The notes beneath the pieces were generated by a model, which was not told the origin of the DNA, did not search any database, and saw only the letters and a list, made by a program, of their open reading frames with translations. The position numbers and the translations under genes are program-made. 33,066 nt of DNA, taken from Prevotella sp. (GTDB lineage: Bacteria; Bacteroidota; Bacteroidia; Bacteroidales; Bacteroidaceae). Positions 1 through 6,470 of this stretch are shown here, one piece after another (the stretch's first letter is position 1; every line of letters starts with the position of its first letter). The stretch is from the NCBI GenBank assembly GCA_017508965.1, contig JAFWQT010000130.1:1-33066 (forward strand), in the 5' to 3' direction.

Positions 1-198
1 AAACTGTCCTGAAGTCAGTGTTATCACGCTACCGGTTTGTGCAGCGGCATTATATGCGCTCTTCAAAGCATCTGCTCCATAAAACTGTGTAGTTTCATCA
101 TCAGTCTGGAGTATTGCACTGACAATCTGTGATGAGTTCTGTGCCCCTGCCACAACTGTGCAGCAGAGTGCAACGATTGATAATAGAATCTTTTTCAT
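1..198 (-). CDS. Secreted beta-helix-type protein, C-terminus outside window (paralogue of next gene)
   Basis: The first 66 residues of a protein are visible; the frame stays open to the window edge, so the C-terminus is missing. It starts with a typical Sec signal peptide (MKKILLSIVA, hydrophobic core, AGA-Q cleavage region). The mature start, with the segments SAILQ, FYGADALKSA and SVITLTSGQF, matches the gene immediately upstream residue for residue at most positions (SAVLQ, FYGASALKSA, GVITLSSGQF), so the two are tandem paralogues. The gap to the upstream gene is only 18 nt, which suggests it is the last visible member of the operon that starts near 3700. Function is unknown; by analogy with its neighbour it is probably a secreted right-handed beta-helix protein. 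Confidence 0.8.
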   Translation of the reverse strand, partial: MKKILLSIVALCCTVVAGAQNSSQIVSAILQTDDETTQFYGADALKSAYNAAAQTGSVITLTSGQF

Positions 199-216
199 AG
201 TTTGATTATTTTTAGT

Positions 217-1200
217 TTATTGATTTCTTACTTCAGCCTGATACGTTACGCCGAGGTTGGTGCCGCTGACTGTAGCTTTGAGGTTCTTGACGACGGGCGT
301 AGATGGAATCTTGTTCCAGGGGAAGTCGCCACCATGAACACCCACCTGCGTGCCATCGCTGCCGATATAGGTATCAGGAGATTTGAGTTCAAACGTGCGG
401 GCGGTACTGTAGTCGGCATTACTAGCATCCTTGAAGACATTACTTTCACCCACATTATATATATTGTCTGAGCATCCGGCATTATTAGTAAATTCATTAT
501 TGTAGGGACTAAGACAGAAATTGTAAGTTTGATTAGAAGCCCTGTAAGAATTCCATAAAATAGAATTCCTACATGTGAAACGGTCATCATAGTACCTAAA
601 ATCATTGCCACCACGTAAAATGGAATGGTCGATAACGATAGAACTCCCATCATTCAATGGATAAATACGCTCGCCCAACCAACTGTTTTGAATAAACATT
701 TGATGTGCTTTGACATCTTCGCGGATATACGACTGCCTGATGCCGCAACGAGTGGCAGGTGCAGAGGTGTCATAGTTTTTTACGCTGCTCTTTATCAATG
801 TAAGCCCGTCAACAGCCGATGTTACTTTAAGGTTCCCATTTATATAGACGCCCTCAATACCAATATCATGAGGACTGGCTATCTCCTCAGGGAGATTAAC
901 TGTACAATCTCCACTGATATAGGACTGGTAGACATCCAGACTGTCAATGGTCTGAAGACCCGAACCATAGATTCTCACACACTTATTGATGGTAACGGGA
1001 CTGAATTGTCCCGAGGAAAGCGTGATGACTCCCCCCTTGTCAGGAGCTGCCTCAATAGCACTCTTCAGCGCACTGGCCCCATAAAAGACCTGAGGCGTTT
1101 GGCCTTCTACTTGCAGCACGGCACTGATTTGGTCTGTCTGTTGTGCCCCTGCCACCACTGTGCAGCAGAGTGCAACGATTGATAATAGAATCTTTTTCAT
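217..1200 (-). CDS. Secreted right-handed beta-helix-like protein of unknown function
   Basis: A 327-residue protein. I chose the ATG at 1200 because it begins a clear signal peptide (MKKILLSIVALCC...AGAQQ); the frame extends further upstream, but that part overlaps the 78-residue gene and is not signal-like. Residues 50-290 hold short alternating hydrophobic/polar strands with many Asn, Ser and Gly (VRIYGSGLQTIDSLDVYQS, GVYINGNLKVTS, SILRGGNDFRYYDDRF, NSILWNS), as in pectin-lyase-like beta-helix proteins. The C-terminus (PVVKNLKATVSGTNLGVTYQAEV) looks like one short beta-sandwich unit. It lacks the KGIY-x-x-GKK tail of other secreted proteins here. No catalytic residues can be assigned. It could be an adhesin or a carbohydrate-binding surface protein. 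Confidence 0.75.
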   Translation of the reverse strand: MKKILLSIVALCCTVVAGAQQTDQISAVLQVEGQTPQVFYGASALKSAIEAAPDKGGVITLSSGQFSPVTINKCVRIYGSGLQTIDSLDVYQSYISGDCTVNLPEEIASPHDIGIEGVYINGNLKVTSAVDGLTLIKSSVKNYDTSAPATRCGIRQSYIREDVKAHQMFIQNSWLGERIYPLNDGSSIVIDHSILRGGNDFRYYDDRFTCRNSILWNSYRASNQTYNFCLSPYNNEFTNNAGCSDNIYNVGESNVFKDASNADYSTARTFELKSPDTYIGSDGTQVGVHGGDFPWNKIPSTPVVKNLKATVSGTNLGVTYQAEVRNQ

Positions 1201-1240
1201 AATAGTTGATAGATAATTATTTATTCGATTTATTGGTTTA

Positions 1241-1477
1241 TTATTCCTCTCCCCAAATGTCTGGAAATACACGGGGCAAGTAGTCGAGCGGATTGTGCTC
1301 GTAGGAGCGGATGCTCTTGTCCACTTCTTCGAAGTAGTCGCCGGTTGACTTACTCTCAGCCTGACTCTGGCTGCCTTCCTCGGAAGGGATAACGGGAATG
1401 GTGGTGCCAACCAGCAGCTGACACTCACCGTAAACAATATCTTGGTTCAAGGTAGGAACCTGATAAGTCTTTTTCAT
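1241..1477 (-). CDS. Small acidic protein of 78 residues, unknown function
   Basis: The ORF begins MKKTYQVPTLNQ and ends in an acidic stretch finishing FPDIWGEE. It has no signal peptide or membrane segment. It lies 17 nt after the stop of the LamG protein gene and 40 nt before the beta-helix gene, on the same strand, so it is very likely co-transcribed with them. The N-terminal pattern M-K-K-x-Y-x-x-P-T is one I associate with short hypothetical proteins of Prevotella and Bacteroides, but I cannot name a function. The middle is rich in Ser, Gln and Glu and is probably disordered. It might be a peptide precursor or a small partner of the neighbouring secreted proteins; this is inference from position only. 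Confidence 0.6.
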   Translation of the reverse strand: MKKTYQVPTLNQDIVYGECQLLVGTTIPVIPSEEGSQSQAESKSTGDYFEEVDKSIRSYEHNPLDYLPRVFPDIWGEE

Positions 1478-1494
1478 ATCTGATAGCGTTTATT

Positions 1495-3627
1495 TCATTT
1501 TACGATGACCTTGCGGCCGTTGATGATGTTGATACCCTTTTGCGGAGCCGAGAGCCGCTGACCATTGAGATTATAAATGTTTCCATTTCTCATTTTCTCA
1601 TTTTCTGCATTTCTCATTCTCTCAACGCCCGTAGCCTCTTCATCATCCCAATACAGCATTATCTCCTTGGCATTACTGCCGCTGATGGCTTCTGTCAGTA
1701 AGGGCAGATAAGCGCGGTGGGCCGGCATGGAAGCATTATCATCCGCAATCTTAATGAACTTGCCACCCTTCATCATGAAGTTGGTATAGTCGCCATCCGT
1801 TGCAGCAATGTGTTTAGATTCCACGACAGCCACAAGCGAGTTCCCAGCAGGAGCGGTGGTTTCCTCTTTCGTGGCCAAAAGCGTATAACTCTGGTTTGCC
1901 GGGCCTTCTATCAGCACGCCAGTATTGGCAGGTATGATGCCGCCCTCCAGTTTGGACACCTTGATGCCAAGACTGCCGTCCTTATAGGAACTCAGCGTAG
2001 TACAATAGTAAGCCGTCAGTTCTTCGGGGATGATGATGTTATCGGGCGCGCTGAATGTTCCCAATCCGGAAGCCGGAACAGTATAGAGCATAAAGCCTTT
2101 CTGGGTATATAAGGCCGCAATTTCTTCAGCGGAGAGCGCCCTATTATAGAGGCGGGCATCGTCCATCTTGCCCTTATAGTATTCGCCGCCACCATAAGTC
2201 CCGAACCGGAGTTCATTCGAAACATCGTTGATGGTTGAACCCATGGAATAGCCGCCGACATAGCTTCCGTCAACGTACAGCTGGCCGACCTTGTTTTCCA
2301 CGTCCCTGACGAAAGTCACCATGTGCCAATTGCCATCGGCATACGAAGTGGAGGATACGTATCCTGTATAATAACTTCTTCCTTCCCAAATCTCAATCCT
2401 TCCGGAATTGAAACGAAGCAACCATCCGTCATAAAACCCGCCATCCGTCCTCATAAGGTTTCCTAATCCAGAGGTCATCGTACTGCTTACCCATATATTC
2501 GCTGTAAAAGACGTTGTCCCGAAGTTGGCTGCTCCGGCAGCGGTCATCTTGTCATTCCCATCAAAATAATAGGCACTGTTCTCATTGCCGAACCGGTCGG
2601 TTGTCAAAGTCGCGCCATAAACAGTAGCATCCACGCCTCCCGATACAGAATTTGTGGCATCCCCGTCGAACGGCCAATGCTGGACTAATCCGCTTATGAA
2701 ACTTGGGTCGATGACATTTTCTCCTGCATAGGCAAATATCTTCAGCATAGGAATACCAAGTTCGGGGTCTTGCACCCATATTTCATCTGTACGACCAGCT
2801 TGGAGGGCAGCAGCAGTAGTGCCGTCAGAGAGTTGTGTTTCTGTGGCTTGCGTACCTTGTACGGCTCCCCAAGAAGTTTTATAATAACAGTTGTCAATAG
2901 TATAAGGATCGCCTTGCGTTCCAACCCGGATAAAGGTTCCTGTGCTTCCTGAAAAAGAAAAGTAGGTGCCTATAGCCAGACAATTCCTGATAACGGCAGA
3001 ATTACCATTGTAACCGTTCACATGTGACATGATACTACCGCAATGGTAACCAGTAGCCATTTCGCCAGAGAACACACAGTCTTCAATCAGAATGCTACAA
3101 TTCCTTGCTGCTGAGTTATCGCAGCAACTTGCAATACCGCCGATGGTTCCTTGATAATCCCCAGAGCCTCGTACATACATATATGCCGAAACCCAACATT
3201 CTTTTATGGTTACGTTGCCCATAATAGAGCCGACAACACCTCCGGCGGCACAATATTGCTGTTTGATGCTTCCTGCTACATGCAGCTTTTGAATCACGGC
3301 ATCGCCCACAACAGTGAAAGGAGCAACAGCCGATGTCGTCAAATTCATATCATAGTTAACCGTCAGCGTATATCCTTGTCCGTCGAAGATGCCACGATAG
3401 GGGGATTCCATACTTCCCACCATTGTCTGGTCGTCGCCCAAGTCCACGTCAGCAATCAGTTTACCATTAGTCGTTGGTTCGGTTTCAACCAACTCAGCGA
3501 ATTCCTCCCAGTCCTGCACCGACCCGATGAGATAATTGCCGTCGGAATCTTGTTCTATAGCCCATGCACCGGCTGAACAGCCGAGGAGGACAAGTAGCGA
3601 AATGAATAAACGTTTTACTGTTTCCAT
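1495..3627 (-). CDS. Secreted protein with N-terminal beta-helix/GLUG-like region, LamG domain and C-terminal tail
   Basis: A 710-residue protein with a signal peptide ending AGAWA. Residues about 25-300 contain repeats typical of GLUG/M26-like beta-helix regions (FDGQGYTLTVNY, IQKLHVAGSI, GGVVGSIMGNVTIKECWVS, IGGIASC). Residues about 315-505 form a Concanavalin A-like LamG domain, bounded by LVQHWPFDGDATNSV and MDDARLYNRALSAEEIAALY, with YYFDGNDKM inside. Residues about 510-660 are another beta-rich module. The last 27 residues form a tail (IYNLNGQRL ... INGRKVIVK) that recurs in this window. It is the first gene of a minus-strand operon with its own promoter at 3707-3737. A probable role is binding of glycans or host material at the cell surface; no catalytic site is visible. 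The short MRNAENEKMRN segment before the tail is encoded by a simple repeat. Confidence 0.85.
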   Translation of the reverse strand: METVKRLFISLLVLLGCSAGAWAIEQDSDGNYLIGSVQDWEEFAELVETEPTTNGKLIADVDLGDDQTMVGSMESPYRGIFDGQGYTLTVNYDMNLTTSAVAPFTVVGDAVIQKLHVAGSIKQQYCAAGGVVGSIMGNVTIKECWVSAYMYVRGSGDYQGTIGGIASCCDNSAARNCSILIEDCVFSGEMATGYHCGSIMSHVNGYNGNSAVIRNCLAIGTYFSFSGSTGTFIRVGTQGDPYTIDNCYYKTSWGAVQGTQATETQLSDGTTAAALQAGRTDEIWVQDPELGIPMLKIFAYAGENVIDPSFISGLVQHWPFDGDATNSVSGGVDATVYGATLTTDRFGNENSAYYFDGNDKMTAAGAANFGTTSFTANIWVSSTMTSGLGNLMRTDGGFYDGWLLRFNSGRIEIWEGRSYYTGYVSSTSYADGNWHMVTFVRDVENKVGQLYVDGSYVGGYSMGSTINDVSNELRFGTYGGGEYYKGKMDDARLYNRALSAEEIAALYTQKGFMLYTVPASGLGTFSAPDNIIIPEELTAYYCTTLSSYKDGSLGIKVSKLEGGIIPANTGVLIEGPANQSYTLLATKEETTAPAGNSLVAVVESKHIAATDGDYTNFMMKGGKFIKIADDNASMPAHRAYLPLLTEAISGSNAKEIMLYWDDEEATGVERMRNAENEKMRNGNIYNLNGQRLSAPQKGINIINGRKVIVK
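1583..1621. repeat. Simple repeat (ATTTCTCATTTTCTC-type) inside the LamG protein gene
   Basis: The + strand carries short repeated units of TTTCTCAT and TTTCTGCAT. On the coding strand they give the low-complexity MRNAENEKMRN segment just before the conserved C-terminal tail. The position, between domain and tail, suggests a tolerated slippage site. Confidence 0.6.
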
Positions 3628-3706
3628 TTGTTTATTATTTGTTTTGGTAAATAGTCTAAAACTATTTGTTATTACTGCTTGATGATACTTACTAGGTTTA
3701 TGTTTG

Positions 3707-3737
3707 CAAAGATAAGAAAAAGGGAAATGAGTTCAAA
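3707..3737 (-). promoter_or_regulatory. Bacteroidetes-type promoter of the surface-protein operon
   Basis: On the minus strand, TATCTTTG (3714 to 3707) matches the TAnnTTTG -7 element exactly, and TTTG (3737 to 3734) is the -33 element, 19 nt apart. Transcription would begin near 3700 and leave a leader of about 70 nt before the ATG at 3627. Confidence 0.8.
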
Positions 3738-3755
3738 AGCCCCGTGGGAAAAGGT

Positions 3756-3792
3756 TGTGCCATATCGTACACGGGATGTGCCATATCGTACA
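3756..3792. promoter_or_regulatory. Two 16-bp direct repeats, candidate operator
   Basis: TGTGCCATATCGTACA occurs exactly at 3756-3771 and again at 3777-3792. The 21-bp period puts both copies on the same face of the helix, the arrangement of half-sites bound by AraC-type activators. The nearer copy ends 18 bp upstream of the -33 element of the minus-strand operon promoter. Binding by the nearby AraC-type protein (4238-5341) is inference. Confidence 0.65.
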
Positions 3793-3852
3793 TTTAACGT
3801 TTGTTAGGGAAATTCAAGCTCATTATTAATACTCAGCACCTATTCACCTAGG

Positions 3853-4107
3853 GACAAAAATCCAGAAAAATCTGACCATAATCTTTCCCTTTAGCCTTAT
3901 CTTCAGTCCCCCCTCCTTAGAAAGGAGGGGGCGGGGATGGTTGATAATCAGGGAAAAAAGAGGGGTTATTGTTCCGCAAGATATTTCTATAGAGCCTTTA
4001 AATCATCAACCACCCCCAGCCCCTCCTTTCTAAGGAGGGGGGATGATTAGCCTAAATATCAACTGCACAGGTCGAAGATTTTTGTTGGATTTTTGAAGAT
4101 TTTTGTC
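3853..4107. mobile_element. MITE-like element, copy 1
   Basis: A non-coding element of about 255 bp with ends that are inverted versions of each other (GACAAAAATC at the left, GATTTTTGTC at the right). Inside are two GC-rich palindromes (CCTCCTTAGAAAGGAGG and CCTCCTTTCTAAGGAGG) that also form an outer inverted repeat with GGTTGAT and ATCAACC. A second copy at 5353-5597 is nearly identical over the roughly 170-bp core. There is no ORF, so any movement would need a transposase from elsewhere. Confidence 0.7.
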
Positions 4108-4147
4108 GAAGAAAAAGAGGGATAGAGTTGTTTCATTCATTTTTTTC

Positions 4148-4166
4148 GTATCTTTCTAGAAGATAC
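4148..4166. repeat. Short inverted repeat upstream of the AraC-type gene
   Basis: GTATCTT and AAGATAC form perfect 7-bp arms around TCTAG, about 35-55 bp upstream of the -33 element of the regulator gene. It could be an operator or a weak hairpin; nothing else in 4108-4201 is recognisable. Confidence 0.4.
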
Positions 4167-4201
4167 TTGCGCTCGACAAAAACAAATTAAAACGAGTTTT
4201 A

Positions 4202-4233
4202 TTTGCTTTTGTTCTCGCTTAATCGTATCTTTG
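4202..4233 (+). promoter_or_regulatory. Promoter of the AraC-type regulator gene
   Basis: TTTG at 4202-4205 and TATCTTTG at 4226-4233 are 20 nt apart and fit the Bacteroidetes consensus. The start codon at 4238 is only 4 nt after the -7 element, so the predicted transcription start falls on or next to the ATG and the mRNA may be leaderless. Confidence 0.75.
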
Positions 4234-4237
4234 CACC

Positions 4238-5341
4238 ATGATTCATCTGATAGTATCTTTCCTGCCGCTGGCAGTATGTGCATTCTGGTCGGTTGCCATT
4301 GCCTTGAATCTTTGGGAACAGGGCAATCGTGCCGCCCGCCGCCAACTGTTGTGGTGGGCCATCACGGCCACGCTGCTCTACGCGGGTCATTTCGTTTTCT
4401 TTAACCGGATGACGAGTGAGATTCCCGCGAGCGATACCATCTATGTGGTCTGCAACCTGCTGGTCTATCCGCTCTATCTGCACTATATCACGGTGCTCAC
4501 CCAAGGAACGGTGAGCCGCAGCCAGCGGTGGCTCACAGTGCTGCCGCCCGCGACGATCGGAATCATTGTGGCCGCGGTCTATGTGATGATGAGCAGTGAA
4601 GAATGCCGCCAGTTCGTTGACACCTATTTATATAAGAACTCCATGGAAGGACTCTCGGGACTGGCCTTGGTGCAGGCTGTGGTCCATCATCTGGCAAAAG
4701 GTCTGTTTGCCATCGGCGTGCTGATTGTGCTTTTTGTGGGCATCCGCCGAATTCACCGCTACAACAGGCTTATCGATTCCATCTATGCCGACAACGACGA
4801 CAAGCGGCTCTACGGCATCACCACCATATTAATACTGATGGTTCTCACCGGCATCTTGTCGTTTGTGGCGAATGCCGTCGGACGCTTTGTGTTTCTTTCC
4901 TCTGAGGTTCCCTTTGCTGTGCTTGCATGCTTCTTCAGCGGTCTTCTCTACCTGCTTTGCTACCGTGGATTCGTGCAGCAGTTCTCATTTGCGGATATAG
5001 CGCAAGAAGAGTGCGAAGAGACCATAGAGGAAACTCCACAAGAGGGGTATTCGCAACTATTGCAGAAGATTGACGACGAACGGTTATACCTACAGCCGGG
5101 ACTTACACTGGCAGAACTGGCTCAGCAGCTGGGCACCAACCGCACCATGCTCTCAAAGCTGGTGAACGAGGAGACGGGAATGCCGTTTGCAGAATTCATC
5201 AACCGCAAGCGCATCGCCTACGTGAGAAGGTTGGAAAAGGAAAATCCCGAAGCGCGGAAAGAGGACTTGGCTGAGCAGGCCGGCTACACATCCATGCGCT
5301 CCTTCTACCGCAACTATAATCTCTACAGGGATTCCTTGTAA
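4238..5341 (+). CDS. Membrane-embedded AraC-family transcriptional regulator
   Basis: A 367-residue protein with about seven hydrophobic segments (near residues 5-25, 38-55, 65-88, 103-120, 143-170, 193-213, 222-245), followed by an acidic linker and a C-terminal DNA-binding domain. In that domain, LAELAQQLGTNRTMLSKLVN (about 291-310) is the first helix-turn-helix, then the FAEFINRKRIAYVRRLE linker helix, then EDLAEQAGYTSMRSFYRNY as the second. The build is that of Bacteroidetes membrane-anchored AraC regulators, which sense a signal at the membrane. The second HTH ends shortly after its recognition helix, shorter than many AraC proteins. The gene sits between two MITE-like copies and faces away from the surface-protein operon, whose candidate operator is about 450 bp away. 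Its ligand is unknown. Confidence 0.85.
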   Translation: MIHLIVSFLPLAVCAFWSVAIALNLWEQGNRAARRQLLWWAITATLLYAGHFVFFNRMTSEIPASDTIYVVCNLLVYPLYLHYITVLTQGTVSRSQRWLTVLPPATIGIIVAAVYVMMSSEECRQFVDTYLYKNSMEGLSGLALVQAVVHHLAKGLFAIGVLIVLFVGIRRIHRYNRLIDSIYADNDDKRLYGITTILILMVLTGILSFVANAVGRFVFLSSEVPFAVLACFFSGLLYLLCYRGFVQQFSFADIAQEECEETIEETPQEGYSQLLQKIDDERLYLQPGLTLAELAQQLGTNRTMLSKLVNEETGMPFAEFINRKRIAYVRRLEKENPEARKEDLAEQAGYTSMRSFYRNYNLYRDSL

Positions 5342-5352
5342 ATTGTATGATG

Positions 5353-5597
5353 GACAAAAATCCACAAAAATCTTTCCCTTTAGTCTTATTTTCATCCCCC
5401 CCCTCCTTAGAAAGGAGGGGTCGGGGGTGGTTGATAATCAGGGAAAAAAGAGGGGGTATTGTTCCGCAAGATATTTCTATAGAGCCTTTAAATCATCAAC
5501 CACCCCCAGCCCCTCCTTTCTAAGGAGGGGGGATGATTAGCCTAAATATCAACTGCACAGGTCGAAGATTTGTGTAAGATTATTGAAGATTTTTGTT
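5353..5597. mobile_element. MITE-like element, copy 2
   Basis: The second copy of the element at 3853-4107, in the same orientation and exactly 1500 bp from it, beginning 12 nt after the regulator's stop codon. It differs from copy 1 mainly by lacking about 10 bp near the left end and by a few substitutions. The end sequences GACAAAAATC and GATTTTTGTT are inverted. The two GC-rich palindromes are preserved. Confidence 0.7.
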
Positions 5598-5648
5598 TAA
5601 AAAATGGAGGCTGAGTAGTTGTATTTCAGGTTTCATGTTCGTCGTTCT

Positions 5649-5666
5649 CGCACGCGCGCGTACGCG
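5649..5666. other. 18-nt alternating pyrimidine-purine tract (CG-rich)
   Basis: CGCACGCGCGCGTACGCG alternates pyrimidine and purine throughout and contains the perfect palindrome ACGCGCGCGT. Such tracts can adopt Z-DNA under negative supercoiling. It stands out in an otherwise AT-rich spacer, just outside the inverted-repeat element at 5679. Confidence 0.5.
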
Positions 5667-5678
5667 AGATTTTTCATT

Positions 5679-6036
5679 TTAAGGGTGTAAGGGTGCTAAA
5701 ACGCCGATAAACACTGGGCTTGCACCCTTCCGAAGAGGGTGCTAAGGGTGCTATAAGGGTGTATGACTTTTGATAAATTCTCTAGAGAATTTTCTGCAAA
5801 GTATCATCCGACGGGGTACAAACTATCATCGGAAAGAAAAAATTCTCTAGAGAATTTTTAAACGATAACAATAACCTTAACCCTAACTCTAAAGACATAA
5901 CTCCCTCCCTAACAGGGAGGGTTGAGGTGGGTCTCAGTGTGGTTCTCCCTTACACCCTTATTACACCCTTTACACCCTTCTGAACAGGGTGCAAAGCCTG
6001 TGTACATCGGGGTCTTCGCACCCTTACACCCTTAAA
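5679..6036. repeat. Large inverted-repeat element with internal perfect palindromes
   Basis: Two arms of about 85 bp (5679-5763 and 5951-6036) are inverted copies of each other. Each is built from short units of AAGGGTGT/AAGGGTGC and contains GGGCTTGCACCCT or its counterpart AGGGTGCAAAGCCTG. Between the arms lie two copies of the palindrome AAATTCTCTAGAGAATTT (5775-5792 and 5840-5857, the latter extended) and one GC-rich palindrome CCCTCCCTAACAGGGAGGG (5903-5921). There is no ORF. It may be a MITE, the remnant of a mobile element, or a protein-binding region with iteron-like units. Confidence 0.65.
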
Positions 6037-6293
6037 TCAAAAATTACTATTCATAATTTTAGAATTAATTTCGAGGGCGAAGCCCGACAAAAAAAAATAA
6101 TTATGTAAATTACGGTAATTTCTTTCCAAATTGTATTTCGCTCACTTGCTCTACCTTTGGCTTCGCCGAAGGTACTCCGTCTCGGCAATAAAAATAAATA
6201 CGAATTTATTTTGTATTGCGCTCAACTTTTAGTACCTTTTCATAAGAAAAGGCTACACTCAGAAAAACAAAAACGAAAAACTTCGTCTTTCGT
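6037..6293. other. Non-coding spacer before the thiamine operon
   Basis: An AT-rich stretch without a convincing gene. It holds degenerate repeats of a promoter-like unit: GTATTTCGCTCACTTGCTC-TACCTTTG (to 6157) and GTATTGCGCTCAACTTT-TAGTACCTTTT (to about 6240). It also holds the inverted repeat AAAACGAAA (6270-6278) / TTTCGTTTT (6288-6296), whose right arm overlaps the -33 element of the operon promoter. Confidence 0.45.
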
Positions 6294-6324
6294 TTTGATT
6301 TTTCATTCATTTGCACTACCTTTG
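6294..6324 (+). promoter_or_regulatory. Promoter of the thiamine uptake operon
   Basis: TTTG at 6294-6297 and TACCTTTG at 6317-6324, 19 nt apart, fit the Bacteroidetes consensus. Transcription would start near 6331, about 20 nt upstream of the TPP riboswitch. Confidence 0.8.
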
Positions 6325-6348
6325 CACCCGACTTACAAAGAGTAAGTT

Positions 6349-6424
6349 AAGGGGTGTCCGCCGTGGGCGGGCTGAGATTAGACCCTCGAACCTGATCCGG
6401 GTAATGCCGGCGTAGGAAAGTGAA
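6349..6424 (+). promoter_or_regulatory. TPP riboswitch (THI element)
   Basis: The conserved core segments of the thiamine pyrophosphate riboswitch are present in order: GGGGTGTCC, GGCTGAGATTAGACCC, GAACCTGATCCGGGTAATG, and CCGGCGTAGGAAAG. It lies in the leader of the TonB receptor gene, just after a good promoter, and is expected to reduce expression of the downstream uptake operon when TPP is plentiful. Confidence 0.95.
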
Positions 6425-6426
6425 GG

Positions 6427-6458
6427 CATAAAGGTTGCCCCTTTTATGTGTATTTTTA
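6427..6458 (+). terminator. Possible riboswitch expression platform: hairpin plus T-rich stretch
   Basis: CATAAAGG (6427-6434) can pair with CCTTTTATG (6440-6448), with one bulged T, and is followed by TGTATTTTT. It lies directly after the aptamer and before the ATG at 6471, so it could act as a regulated terminator. The stem is short and AT-rich, so control at translation is also possible. Confidence 0.35.
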
Positions 6459-6470
6459 ATTAAGGTAAAG

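Noticed and set aside
1201-1437. N-terminal extension of the beta-helix gene to an ATG at 1437
   Set aside because: The signal peptide begins at 1200, and the extension overlaps the 78-residue gene in another frame.
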